Shown here in pieces: positions 1-8,125 of a DNA stretch of 64,000 nt. The notes beneath the pieces are model-generated. The model was not told the origin of the DNA. It was given only the letters and a program-made list of their open reading frames with translations, and searched no databases. Location of the stretch: contig CAXXDX010000003.1 in the NCBI GenBank assembly GCA_963677605.2, positions 62,001 to 126,000 on the forward strand, in the 5' to 3' direction. This DNA is from JAGLOK01 sp963677605. GTDB taxonomy: Bacteria > Bacillota > Clostridia > Christensenellales > UMGS416. The position numbers and the translations under genes were made by a program. Each line of letters opens with the position of its first letter. The first letter of the stretch is position 1.

Positions 1-168
1 CTAAAGGTGAAATGGCCACCTTATAAAACGGATGAATGTGCTACTTTGATTTTTGACAACGAATGCGAAGTTAAAAACGATTTCGACAGAGAGCTTGTAA
101 CACTCAGAGCACAAATGAAGCTGGAAGTAAAGGAAAAGTATACAAAATTCAAACAGCTAATTAACTAG
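1..168 (+). CDS. Carboxylesterase type B, C-terminal fragment (window edge)
   Basis: The frame is open from base 1 to a TAG at 166-168 and encodes the last 55 residues of a protein that begins outside the window. The segment WPPYKTDECATLIFDNECEV matches the typical end of type-B carboxylesterases (para-nitrobenzyl esterase, PnbA-like), where a W-P-x-Y...TM-F-D..C block closes the alpha/beta-hydrolase fold. The catalytic Ser, Glu and His lie upstream, so activity cannot be judged. It is the first of several ester hydrolases in the window. Family assignment is by pattern recognition of a short tail. Confidence 0.7.
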   Translation, partial: LKVKWPPYKTDECATLIFDNECEVKNDFDRELVTLRAQMKLEVKEKYTKFKQLIN

Positions 169-613
169 AGATAAAATACTTGCGGCCAAAGAAATAAAGC
201 AGCTGGTATTTGAAATGATTGAAGGTATGGATAACTTTTATAGTATAGTTAACTTAAGAACGACAACAACATATTGCAGTTTACAAAAACAGTAAACTGC
301 AATAATTACTATATTATTTATTTATACGGTCTGACACAACTTTTAGAAATACTAAGATTGTTGGAGTATATGGTGCAATAGATAGAATTAAAGTAGAACA
401 ATAAATGCACTATTTTACGTGGTATGATGGATTAATAAAGAACACTGAAAATAGTATTGTTTCAGGTTTATAGAAAGACAATAAAGAAAATGATTCTTTG
501 GATGAAATCACCAGCATTTAAGATAAGAATATTATTGAACTGAAAATTAAATGAAAGTATTATAATATAAAATCTGAAGTTTAATACTATCTAACAGGCT
601 ATAATGAGTATCG
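169..613. other. Gene-free stretch with a stem-loop and a decayed reading frame
   Basis: No intact gene is seen. A 12-bp perfect stem (273-284 with 292-303, loop 285-291) lies about 100 bases after the carboxylesterase stop and may end that transcript, although no clean T-run follows. From about 330 to 550 one plus-strand frame reads like protein in pieces separated by in-frame stops, for example MHYFTWYDGLIKNTENSIVS. This suggests a decayed gene. I do not recognise its family. Confidence 0.4.
273..303 (+). terminator. Stem-loop downstream of the carboxylesterase fragment
   Basis: ATTGCAGTTTAC pairs perfectly with GTAAACTGCAAT across a 7-base loop. What follows is AT-rich (aattactatatt) but not a T-run, so it is a weak intrinsic terminator or a transcript-end stabiliser. 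Confidence 0.4.
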
Positions 614-1060
614 TTATATATTTTTTGAAATAACATTATTGAGCATGAGTTCCAGATGATCAGACATCTTCTGTTGATCAATCGGATTAATGCCCACTGT
701 TGCCCAATCGTGCCATTCATCTAATGCACCTTGTATCACGGGCATTAGTTCCTTTCCAGTGTCTGTTAGATATAATTCGTTTTCTCTTCTATTTGTTTGA
801 GATTGTTTTCTATATATATAACCTAAGGTTTCAAGTTTCCTGCATTTTCGTGCGATGTCGCTTTTATCTATGCCTAAAAACTCGACCAGTGCATCTTGAT
901 TGGTACCTATATGTCTGAATAAATATAAAATAATAAGGTACATCGGACCTTGAAGTTTATATGGTTTGAAACGCTCATTCAAAAAACGTTTTCTCAAACG
1001 TTCAAAGCGTGCTATATAGCGTACTATGTTTTTTGATAATTCTTGTTTTGTTTCACTCAT
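614..1060 (-). CDS. MarR-family transcriptional regulator
   Basis: A 148-residue winged-helix protein of usual MarR length. An N-terminal dimerisation helix (about residues 10-35, rich in R/F) is followed by the helix-turn-helix LVEFLGIDKSDIARKCRKLE (about 58-78), a wing (YIYRKQSQTNRRENELYLT) and a C-terminal dimer helix. MarR proteins are usually repressors released by small aromatic or toxic ligands. Its ATG overlaps the stop of the upstream MATE gene (TAATG, 1058-1062), so the two are translationally coupled and the regulator probably controls its own operon. A palindrome at 2533-2547 in the promoter region is the candidate operator. The ligand is unknown. Confidence 0.9.
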   Translation of the reverse strand: MSETKQELSKNIVRYIARFERLRKRFLNERFKPYKLQGPMYLIILYLFRHIGTNQDALVEFLGIDKSDIARKCRKLETLGYIYRKQSQTNRRENELYLTDTGKELMPVIQGALDEWHDWATVGINPIDQQKMSDHLELMLNNVISKNI

Positions 1061-2508
1061 TATACTATTGATTTTTGCGGTTCAGGAATCAATTCCGGTT
1101 CTTTAGTAATTTTTTTCTGCTTTTCATCGATGCCAGACTCTGATTCAAGTGTTTTAATCTTTTTTAACAGTGATAGCACCATAGGTAATGCTATAATCGT
1201 TGTTAAAACATCAGAAACAGCATGAGCCGAGGCTAATCCATATACACCGAACACTATAGATAATATTACAATGCTTGGAATAAAGCAAATAAGTTGTCGC
1301 GAAAGGCCTAGTATTGTTGCACCAACTGGTCTTCCCAATGCTTGAAAGAAACCATTTACTATTATTCCCCACACCCTCATAATCAATGTGATACATTGGG
1401 TTATAATCATAAAAGAACTTAAAGCGATAATCTCTGCGCTATCACTTGTTGTAAATATTGAAACTATATCTTTTGCAAAAAATGCCAGCAACGCCCCTAA
1501 AACAAGGCCTCCGGATATTCCCATCATGCTGCATGTCCAGAAAGCTTTCCTTACTCTTGTATATTTTTTTGCACCCCAGCAATATCCAGCTACAGGTTGA
1601 AAACCTAACCCTAAGCCAAGTATCGCAGTACCTGCAACTCTTGTACATTTGTTTGCTATGGTAGCAGCAGCGAGGGTGGTATCTCCGAATGAGCCGGCAA
1701 TATTATTTGTTACTATAAACGATATAGTAAGCAAACTACTGCGTAAAAAAGTGGGTATTCCCATTTTGGCTATCTCTGAATATATCTCTTTTTTAGGAGT
1801 AAATAAACTAGGTTTTATTTCTAGGAGAGATGATTTTTTTAAGAAAGGGATTAATAAAACTGTAAAGCTGACCATTTTTGAGATACCAGTTGCAATAGCT
1901 GCGCCTGCGACTCCCAGCCCCATTACATTGATAAGAATAGGATCGAGCGCAATATTTATTACACATCCTGATACCATGCCGAACATGGAAAACTTAGTGC
2001 TGCCTTCAGAGCGAAGCAGTTGGCTTAGCACGACAGTTCCTGCTGTGAAAGGAGATGAAGCTAAAATCCACAAAGCGTACTGTATAGAATATGGTTTAAC
2101 CGTTTCGGTAGCACCCATGAGTGTAACCATTGGATTAATAAAAATATATGATATTACAGCGAAGGCTATCATTGTGAGAATAGCAGTGAACAATGCGGTA
2201 GATCCAACTTTGCTTGCGATACTATATTTTTTTGCACCAAGTAATCTCGAAATATAGCTGGAAGCGCCTGTTCCGAATCCCATAGCTATTGAGTGAAATA
2301 AGAACATAAGTGATGAATTAACACCCACAGCTGCCGTAGCCGCTGTACCTAGCTGACTTACAAAATATGTGTCAGTGATATTGTATATGGAATCAATCAG
2401 CATAGCTATTATCATAGGTAAAGCTACTAAAGGAATTACCTTAACTATAGGTTCTTCAAGCATCATTTTATGCCGATTTTCTCTTTTTAAAATTTGTTCT
2501 TGTGTCAC
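1060..2508 (-). CDS. MATE-family efflux transporter
   Basis: A 482-residue polytopic membrane protein with about 12 hydrophobic segments and the two-fold repeated MATE architecture. The N-terminal stretch LVALPMIIAMLIDSIYNITD and the later NKCTRVAGTAILGLGLGFQP are typical of MatE domains. The C-terminal tail (about 455-482) is charged and cytoplasmic. It would export cationic drugs or metabolites by Na+ or H+ antiport. It is the first gene of a two-gene operon with the MarR regulator, and the junction is a one-base stop/start overlap. This pairing is a classic self-regulated efflux module. The substrate cannot be read from sequence. Confidence 0.93.
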   Translation of the reverse strand: MTQEQILKRENRHKMMLEEPIVKVIPLVALPMIIAMLIDSIYNITDTYFVSQLGTAATAAVGVNSSLMFLFHSIAMGFGTGASSYISRLLGAKKYSIASKVGSTALFTAILTMIAFAVISYIFINPMVTLMGATETVKPYSIQYALWILASSPFTAGTVVLSQLLRSEGSTKFSMFGMVSGCVINIALDPILINVMGLGVAGAAIATGISKMVSFTVLLIPFLKKSSLLEIKPSLFTPKKEIYSEIAKMGIPTFLRSSLLTISFIVTNNIAGSFGDTTLAAATIANKCTRVAGTAILGLGLGFQPVAGYCWGAKKYTRVRKAFWTCSMMGISGGLVLGALLAFFAKDIVSIFTTSDSAEIIALSSFMIITQCITLIMRVWGIIVNGFFQALGRPVGATILGLSRQLICFIPSIVILSIVFGVYGLASAHAVSDVLTTIIALPMVLSLLKKIKTLESESGIDEKQKKITKEPELIPEPQKSIV

Positions 2509-2532
2509 ATCAATTACCTGCCTATAATAAAA

Positions 2533-2547
2533 GTTGAATAATTAAAC
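2533..2547. promoter_or_regulatory. Near-palindromic candidate MarR operator
   Basis: GTTGAATAATTAAAC is a near-perfect dyad in the 121-base gap between the divergent MATE and CBS genes. The same 15-mer recurs at 11817-11831, over the -35 region of the dehydrogenase operon. A second half-site, ATTCAAC, follows at 2557-2563. The dyad size fits MarR-type operators. Assignment to the local MarR protein is inference. Confidence 0.45.
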
Positions 2548-2629
2548 AGTAGAAACATTCAACAATAATATCATGCTTTGTGTTTCTTGTCAAAGATGAT
2601 ATAATTTAATTAGGTTAGGAGTGATAAAT

Positions 2630-3103
2630 ATGTCAAAAATTCGTGAGTTTTTGAAAACTAATGTAAAGTATGCTCGCCCTGACGATAACTTAGAAAAAAT
2701 TGTACAAATTCTCAGAGAAAACCAGATTAGCGGAGTGCCTATTGTTGATCAAGATAATAAGGTAATAGGCATAATAACTGCTCGTGACTTACTGAAGCAT
2801 TCAGAAAAAACTAAGATAATACCTTTACCATATTTCCCTGATGGAGCCCCAGCATATGAGTATGTTTTAGATAATGTTGTTTACAAAAAAAGTGTAGAAG
2901 AATTTTTAGAGACAAAAGTAAAAGAAGTGATGTCGAAAAAAGTATACACTGTAAAAGAAGATAATACGTGGCATGATGCGGCTTCATTAATGAAAAAGAA
3001 AGGAATAAACAGAATTCCGGTTGTTGATAGAGAAGGGAAGTTAAAAGGAATCGTCACAAGGAATGATTTATTGGACTTTTTATCTAAACATGAAGAGGTA
3101 TAG
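2630..3103 (+). CDS. Tandem CBS-domain protein
   Basis: A 157-residue stand-alone CBS pair (Bateman module). CBS1 spans about residues 9-60 (GVPIVDQDNKVIGIITARDLL) and CBS2 about 95-150 (MKKKGINRIPVVDREGKLKGIVTRNDLL), with a linker of about 35 residues containing LPYFPDG. Such proteins bind adenine nucleotides or S-adenosylmethionine and act as energy or metabolite sensors; the partner is unknown. I chose the ATG at 2630 because the GTG at 2621 overlaps the ribosome site TTAGGAG. A TATAAT at 2600-2605 is a plausible -10. A strong hairpin follows the gene, so it appears monocistronic. Confidence 0.85.
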   Translation: MSKIREFLKTNVKYARPDDNLEKIVQILRENQISGVPIVDQDNKVIGIITARDLLKHSEKTKIIPLPYFPDGAPAYEYVLDNVVYKKSVEEFLETKVKEVMSKKVYTVKEDNTWHDAASLMKKKGINRIPVVDREGKLKGIVTRNDLLDFLSKHEEV

Positions 3104-3155
3104 TACTAAATAATACAAACAATAATCTTTTATACATGTTCTTAGTCTATAAAAA

Positions 3156-3208
3156 ATATAACACACATAAACACTCTACTTAAAAGGGAGTGTTTATGTG
3201 TGTTATAT
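3156..3208. terminator. Perfect 21-bp stem-loop terminator
   Basis: Bases 3156-3176 pair perfectly with 3188-3208 across an 11-base loop. An A-run precedes the stem, so it could end transcripts on the minus strand, and on the plus strand it ends with AAAACCTTTTTA. It separates the CBS gene from the first esterase operon. Confidence 0.65.
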
Positions 3209-3305
3209 AAAACCTTTTTACTTAAAATGCTTTGTATCATAGATGAAAAGAAAAAACACTTTGTTAGCATTGTTTTTTAAGATATAAGCTTTTAATAAAG
3301 AAAGT

Positions 3306-3367
3306 TTGCATTCATATTACAACAAGTATATAATAAAAATATCAAAAAAAAAGAATAGATATATCAG
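3306..3367 (+). promoter_or_regulatory. Promoter and candidate operator of the first esterase
   Basis: TTGCAT (3306-3311), a 17-base spacer and TATAAT (3329-3334) form a good sigma-A promoter. GATATATCAG at 3358-3367, downstream of the probable start site, resembles sites in the same relative place at 9193 and 11864. An alternative TATAAT lies at 3368-3373. The rest of the gap 3209-3466 shows nothing else. Confidence 0.55.
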
Positions 3368-3466
3368 TATAATACAAAAGAAAATGCTCAACTAATCAGA
3401 AATAATGAGGGGACCTATATCTAAACTACGTATTTTGAATCGTGAATAATAAAGGCGGATAAATGT

Positions 3467-4306
3467 ATGGCACTTGTTAATTTGAACTTTGAAAGCCAGT
3501 ATCTAGGGAATGCACATAATGTGACTATTATTCTCCCTGATAAGCCACGGGACGACGATGCTAAAGATTACTATACCAAAGGTAAGAAATATAAAGTACT
3601 GTGGCTACTTCACGGGTCTTTTGATGACGGCTCAGGATTTTTGCGCAGAACGATGATAGAAGTCTATGCACGAGAAAAAGATTTAATTGTAGTGATGCCC
3701 AGCGCTATGAACTCAAATTATACTAACTGGGACAGCTTTGGCACCGGGTTCAAGATGGGCGACTATCTGACAGAAGAATTAATGCCATTGGTTCACAATT
3801 GGTTTCCGGCATCAAGCAAGCCAGAAGATAATTTCATTTCGGGAGACTCGATGGGTGGAAGGGGTGCACTGAAGTATATACTGGAGTATCCAGATAAGTT
3901 CGCAGCAGCTGCGGTTTTATCGGCATCTCCGAGAGATCCGGAAGAGATGGATTGGAACAGTAATGATACTAAGAGTATGTTTAGTGTGGCAAATCCTAGA
4001 TTTCAAAATACGCTTAAGAATGTGGGAGGCAAAGAAGCATATCTTAAGTCCTATGAAAATACCTGGGGAAGATTGATGGAAATGCATGAAGCAGGTAATC
4101 TACCTAAGCTTATGTTTGCTTGTGCAGATAAAGATTTTGGATATGACGCTCACTTAAAGTTTAAAAAAGTTTGTCATGAAAAAGGTATTGATGCTCATTT
4201 CTTTGAGCTTCCAAATCTAGGCCATGAATGGCGTTTCTGGGATAAAGCGCTCGTGGAAGCTCTAAAGTTCTTTGGAATAAATGAAGAAGGATTTATTGCA
4301 TTTTAG
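3467..4306 (+). CDS. Esterase, FrmB/EstA-like alpha/beta hydrolase (copy 1)
   Basis: A 279-residue protein of the putative esterase family (COG0627, tributyrin esterase/FrmB type). The nucleophile elbow is GDSMGG with Ser128; His253 lies in LGHEWRFWD near the end. The LLHGSFDDG block at 47-55 supplies the oxyanion side. Comparison with the paralogue at 18660 (about 83% identical by eye) points to Asp223 as the acid, since Asp221 and Asp227 are not conserved. No signal peptide, so cytoplasmic. Family members hydrolyse short acyl esters or S-formylglutathione; here an imported ester is more likely. The start is ATG with AAAGGCGG eight bases upstream. An MBL-fold gene and a Dpp-type transporter follow. 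Confidence 0.88.
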   Translation: MALVNLNFESQYLGNAHNVTIILPDKPRDDDAKDYYTKGKKYKVLWLLHGSFDDGSGFLRRTMIEVYAREKDLIVVMPSAMNSNYTNWDSFGTGFKMGDYLTEELMPLVHNWFPASSKPEDNFISGDSMGGRGALKYILEYPDKFAAAAVLSASPRDPEEMDWNSNDTKSMFSVANPRFQNTLKNVGGKEAYLKSYENTWGRLMEMHEAGNLPKLMFACADKDFGYDAHLKFKKVCHEKGIDAHFFELPNLGHEWRFWDKALVEALKFFGINEEGFIAF

Positions 4307-4404
4307 AAAATAAGCAATCAATTTTTAAAACAGATTATTTACTTAGAAGACTTTTACTTTTATTCAGGATTGAATTAAATAGAACATACTTTAGGAGGCG
4401 CGAG

Positions 4405-5088
4405 GTGCAAGAATTTAATGTAAGGCTAATAAGCGAAGGTTTTTGGATGATAGAAGACTCTGGAGTCAGAAGCTTTTTAGTGGAAGGCAGCAAGAAGTCT
4501 ATGCTAGTGGATACCTGCTTTGGAAATGGAGATATAAAGGAATTAGCAGAGAAGCTAACGGACAAGCCTTTGATTGTGGTGAATACTCATACAGATATGG
4601 ATCATATAGGCGGAAACGACTTGTTTGAAGCAATATATATGCATCCTCTCGAGATAGAAAATTATAAAAACAAGAATGAAAATTTAAAGATTATTCCTAT
4701 AGTGGAAAGTGATATTATAGATTTGGGCAATAAAGTGTTTGAAGTAATAGAAGCGCCGGGACATACTCTGGGGAGTATAATGTTTTTTAGTAAGCAAGAT
4801 GAAATGATTATAAGCGGCGATAGTATAGGATTAGCTCCGATATTTATGTTTGGGGAGCACAGGGACTTGAGTAAATATATAAGCAGCTTGAAAAAAATAA
4901 ATTCACTAAATGACAAGATAACTACCATTTGGCCTTCTCATGGAGAATGCCCAGTACAACCTTCACTAATCGAAGTATTAATTCAAGGAGCAAATCAATT
5001 AAAAGATGGAAAGCTTTACGGGACTAAGCCTCCGAATGATTTTCCCTGTAAATTGTACGAATATAAAAATGTGAAATTTTTATATTGA
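4405..5088 (+). CDS. MBL-fold metallo-hydrolase (variant metal motif)
   Basis: A 227-residue metallo-beta-lactamase-fold protein. The metal motif at 62-67 is HTDMDHIGG: the second His of the usual HxHxDH is Asp. Later metal ligands are present in APGHTLGS (His), SGDSIG (Asp) and WPSHGE (His). The family includes glyoxalase II, lactonases and other hydrolases, and the substrate is not predictable. The start is a GTG at 4405 with AGGAGG six bases upstream. It follows the esterase by 98 bases and precedes the transporter operon, so it may process the same imported compound. Confidence 0.85.
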   Translation: MQEFNVRLISEGFWMIEDSGVRSFLVEGSKKSMLVDTCFGNGDIKELAEKLTDKPLIVVNTHTDMDHIGGNDLFEAIYMHPLEIENYKNKNENLKIIPIVESDIIDLGNKVFEVIEAPGHTLGSIMFFSKQDEMIISGDSIGLAPIFMFGEHRDLSKYISSLKKINSLNDKITTIWPSHGECPVQPSLIEVLIQGANQLKDGKLYGTKPPNDFPCKLYEYKNVKFLY

Positions 5089-5170
5089 ATGAGCTAAAAA
5101 CTGCATAGGATTTTGAAATTTACTTAATGATGATAGCATAATAAAAATATAATTAATTTTAATTTTATTT

Positions 5171-5233
5171 GGTTTGGACAGCTTTTATTCAAAAACCAGT
5201 ATGGCTTTTTTGAATAAAGACCGGTTCCAAACC
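5171..5233. promoter_or_regulatory. Long interrupted inverted repeat before the Dpp-type operon
   Basis: GGTTTGGA (5171-5178) pairs with TCCAAACC (5226-5233), and inside it TTTATTCAAAAA (5184-5195) pairs with TTTTTGAATAAA (5207-5218) around an 11-base loop. No T-run follows. It ends 26 bases before the permease start, so it could be a weak terminator of the MBL gene, an mRNA leader structure or an operator. Confidence 0.5.
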
Positions 5234-5259
5234 TTAAATATTTACTTTATGGAGTATGG

Positions 5260-6219
5260 ATGCTTTGGTATTTCACAAAAAGAATTTTACATATATTTCT
5301 TATTGTATTAGTCGTTGTTTTCATAGTTTTTCTACTACTATATTTTTTGCCGGGAACTGATACTTCGCAATTTAATTCACGCGAGGTAAGTGACAATCTA
5401 AATCAGGTTTTGGAGTATTTAGATGGCGGCTTTTTTGCGGACTACATAAGATACTGCTACAATCTATTTATAAAATTCGACTTAGGGGTTTCTTCTTATA
5501 AAACACAAATAAGCCAGCAGATTGCCCTCAGATTAAGGCCTACATTCCTGCTTGCAGGTATTAGTCTCGCAGCTACTCTCATTATAGGGATTCCGGCAGG
5601 AATAATCGCAGCTATTCACAAAGATAAGTGGAAAGATAATTTTATTACAGTAGTAACTGTATTTGTATCATCCATTCCAGTATTTCTGCTGGCATTGATA
5701 TTAACCTTGATTTTCGCTTTGAAGCTAAAATGGCTACCTGTTTCAGGCCTGTATGACGTAAAGTCATTTATATTGCCTATCACAACTTTATCGTTTGGCG
5801 GGATAGCTATACTCACTAAAATGACTCGCTCAAGTATGATAGAGGTGCTCAATAAGCAGTTTATTACTGGGCTTAGGGCCAAAGGTCTAAAAGAAGTATG
5901 GGTTATATATTGCCATGCGCTTAAGAATTTATTGATTCCTGTAGTATCAGTTATAAGCACATTGGCGAGTCAGCTTTTATGCGGCGCTCTTATTGTGGAA
6001 AGATTTTTTAGTATCCCCGGGATAGGGAGCTATATGGTAGAGGCTATTTCTAGGAGAGATTCTGCTGTGATACTTGGCTGCATTGTTATATTCACTGTCA
6101 TATTATCTCTTGTAGCAGTAATTTCTGATATTGCCTATGCTTTAATTAATCCTAAATTTAGATCCCAGTATCGTAGGCACGAAAACCTGGGTGAAAAGAG
6201 ATCGACTGATGGTATTTAA
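5260..6219 (+). CDS. Peptide/nickel-type ABC transporter permease (DppB-like)
   Basis: A 319-residue inner-membrane permease of the DppB/OppB family. It has the family's N-terminal helix (WYFTKRILHIFLIVLVVVFI), a large extracytoplasmic loop (about 40-95) and five further helices. The BPD_transp_1 domain includes the EAA-like loop GLRAKGLKEVWVIYCHALKN that docks the ATPase. The closing motif RFFSIPGIGSYMVEAISRRD is diagnostic of DppB. First gene of a four-gene transporter block; the ATG has TATGGAG upstream. No solute-binding protein gene adjoins this set. Confidence 0.92.
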   Translation: MLWYFTKRILHIFLIVLVVVFIVFLLLYFLPGTDTSQFNSREVSDNLNQVLEYLDGGFFADYIRYCYNLFIKFDLGVSSYKTQISQQIALRLRPTFLLAGISLAATLIIGIPAGIIAAIHKDKWKDNFITVVTVFVSSIPVFLLALILTLIFALKLKWLPVSGLYDVKSFILPITTLSFGGIAILTKMTRSSMIEVLNKQFITGLRAKGLKEVWVIYCHALKNLLIPVVSVISTLASQLLCGALIVERFFSIPGIGSYMVEAISRRDSAVILGCIVIFTVILSLVAVISDIAYALINPKFRSQYRRHENLGEKRSTDGI

Positions 6220-7099
6220 ATTTAATTTTATAAAGCAATTTAATAAAAAGCTGAGTTTCAGAGAAAGTTCCTGGTTTGAATTTTGGAATAAATTTAGAAA
6301 GAATCATCTGGCGATAGCGTGCCTTGTGATTTTTATAATAATATGCTTATCTTGCATCGCAGCTCCTTTATTGAGCAGATGGAGCTGGAATATAATTGAT
6401 TTAAATAACCGTTTTAAACCACCTTCATCGGAACATATATTTGGAACAGATTATTTGGGGCGAGACATATTTGTAAGAACGCTATACGGCGGGAGAAATA
6501 CACTTAGCTTTACATTTGCAGCTGTTGCAATAGCCGGAGTATTGGGAACAATCATAGGTTTGATTTCAGGCTTTTTAGGGGAGAGGACAGATTTCTACAT
6601 AATGCGGATAATTGACGCTATGGCTTCTGTTCCAAGCTTATTTCTGGCGATTGTAATGGAAGCGGCGCTGGGGTGGGGTAAAGGTAATTTTCTGTATGCT
6701 CTGGCTATAGCTGCAATACCTGCGATAGCCAAGCTCGTACGTGCTTCTGTGATGGATGTCATGGGAAGCGAGTTTATTACTGCCTCCCGTGCACTTGGGA
6801 TGAGCAATACAGGGATATTATTTCATCATGTTTTTCATAATATAGCACCCTCTTTACTAATACAGATTACAAGCACTGCATCAGAGACAATGCTTGCATG
6901 TACTATCTTAGGTTACTTAGGTATAGGCGTTTTACCGCCAAATCCCGAGTGGGGCAATATGGTTTTTGAAAGTACAAACTACTTTAGAGAATATCCCTTT
7001 ATTGTACTATGTCCCAGTATAGCAATTGTTCTTTCTGCACTTTCCGTTAACATTATAGGAAATAGTCTGCGGGATGCATTAAAACCTGGAAGAAAATAA
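6191..7099 (+). CDS. Peptide/nickel-type ABC transporter permease (DppC-like)
   Basis: A 302-residue permease of the DppC/OppC family: an N-terminal OppC_N segment (FRKNHLAIACLVIFIIICL), then HIFGTDYLGRDIFVRTLYGG, the family hallmark, then the membrane domain with the ATPase-docking loop SRALGMSNTGILFHHVFHN and the closing LGYLGIGVLPPNPEWGNM. The open frame begins with a GTG at 6191, overlapping dppB by 29 bases. An ATG at 6209 behind AAGAG is an equally good start. Coupled translation with the preceding permease is likely. It forms a heterodimer with the DppB-like protein. Confidence 0.92.
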   Translation: MKRDRLMVFKFNFIKQFNKKLSFRESSWFEFWNKFRKNHLAIACLVIFIIICLSCIAAPLLSRWSWNIIDLNNRFKPPSSEHIFGTDYLGRDIFVRTLYGGRNTLSFTFAAVAIAGVLGTIIGLISGFLGERTDFYIMRIIDAMASVPSLFLAIVMEAALGWGKGNFLYALAIAAIPAIAKLVRASVMDVMGSEFITASRALGMSNTGILFHHVFHNIAPSLLIQITSTASETMLACTILGYLGIGVLPPNPEWGNMVFESTNYFREYPFIVLCPSIAIVLSALSVNIIGNSLRDALKPGRK

Positions 7100-7114
7100 T
7101 GGAAAGGATATTGT

Positions 7115-8125
7115 ATGCGAGATAAAAGAAATTCAATAAATCTGCTTGAGGTAACAAACCTCACCGTCTCCTTCCCAACTTCAAACGGAATAGTCCGAGC
7201 AGTTAACGGTATATCTTACAATGTGAAAAAGGGCGAAACAATTGGCATTATAGGAGAATCGGGAAGTGGGAAAAGCGTGCAAGCACACACTATAATTGGG
7301 TTATTAAAATTACCCGGTAAGATTGATAATGGCAGTGTAATTTTCGAAGGAAACGATATGTTGAAATTTTCTGAAAGAGAAATGCAAAAGCTGCGAGGCA
7401 GCAGGATAGGTATGATCTTTCAAGACCCTATGTCATGTCTTGACCCGCTTTTTACAATCGGTTGGCAGCTGAAAGAAACACTTCGCGCTCATATGAGCAT
7501 TTCTCTTAGGGAAACAGCCCGGATTTCAATTGCTATGCTCGAGAAAGTTGGAATCCGAAACGCAAAACAGATAATGAAACAATATCCATTGCAGCTTTCG
7601 GGAGGCATGCTGCAAAGAGTTATGATAGCAATGACACTTTTTAACAAACCAAAGCTTCTCATTGCAGATGAACCAACGACTGCGCTTGATGTAACCATAC
7701 AAGATCAAATAGTCATGCTTTTAAAAGAAATACAAAAAGATACAGGGATGTCATTGATATTTATAACACATGATTTTGGAATAGTTGCCGATTTATGTGA
7801 CAAGGTATATGTGATGTATGGAGGAATGATGATGGAGCAAGCGAATGTGGAGGATATCTTTTATAATCCAGCGCATCCATATACTAAAGGACTTTTAAAC
7901 GCTATCCCGAGAGTGGACTCTTTACAACATCAAAAATTGATTACGATAGAGGGTACTCCGATAGATGCGCTTCATCCTCCTAAGGGTTGTGTTTTTCATC
8001 CACGATGCAACTCTTGTATGGCGATATGTCGTAAAAAAACTCCACCGCAGCGCAATATATCAGATGAGCATAGCGCTAGCTGCTGGCTTTTGGAGATAAA
8101 GAAGGAGTCGCCTAATGAGCAATGA
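7115..8125 (+). CDS. Peptide-type ABC transporter ATPase (DppD-like)
   Basis: A 336-residue nucleotide-binding subunit of the OppD/DppD group. Walker A is GESGSGKS, the signature LSGGMLQRVMIAM, Walker B LLIADEPTTALD and the H-loop ITHD. The C-terminal oligopeptide-transporter domain has the cysteine cluster CVFHPRCNSCMAICRK, a probable iron-sulfur site in this family. ATP hydrolysis by the DppD-DppF pair powers uptake. Its end overlaps the next ATPase gene by 11 bases. Confidence 0.94.
   Translation: MRDKRNSINLLEVTNLTVSFPTSNGIVRAVNGISYNVKKGETIGIIGESGSGKSVQAHTIIGLLKLPGKIDNGSVIFEGNDMLKFSEREMQKLRGSRIGMIFQDPMSCLDPLFTIGWQLKETLRAHMSISLRETARISIAMLEKVGIRNAKQIMKQYPLQLSGGMLQRVMIAMTLFNKPKLLIADEPTTALDVTIQDQIVMLLKEIQKDTGMSLIFITHDFGIVADLCDKVYVMYGGMMMEQANVEDIFYNPAHPYTKGLLNAIPRVDSLQHQKLITIEGTPIDALHPPKGCVFHPRCNSCMAICRKKTPPQRNISDEHSASCWLLEIKKESPNEQ

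Noticed and set aside
1649..2257. Plus-strand 202-codon ORF antisense to the MATE gene
   Set aside because: It is the reverse of a strongly supported membrane-protein gene; its hydrophobic look mirrors that gene.
3156..3208. CRISPR repeat or insertion sequence end
   Set aside because: A single hairpin without spacers, direct repeats or transposase; a terminator is the simplest reading.
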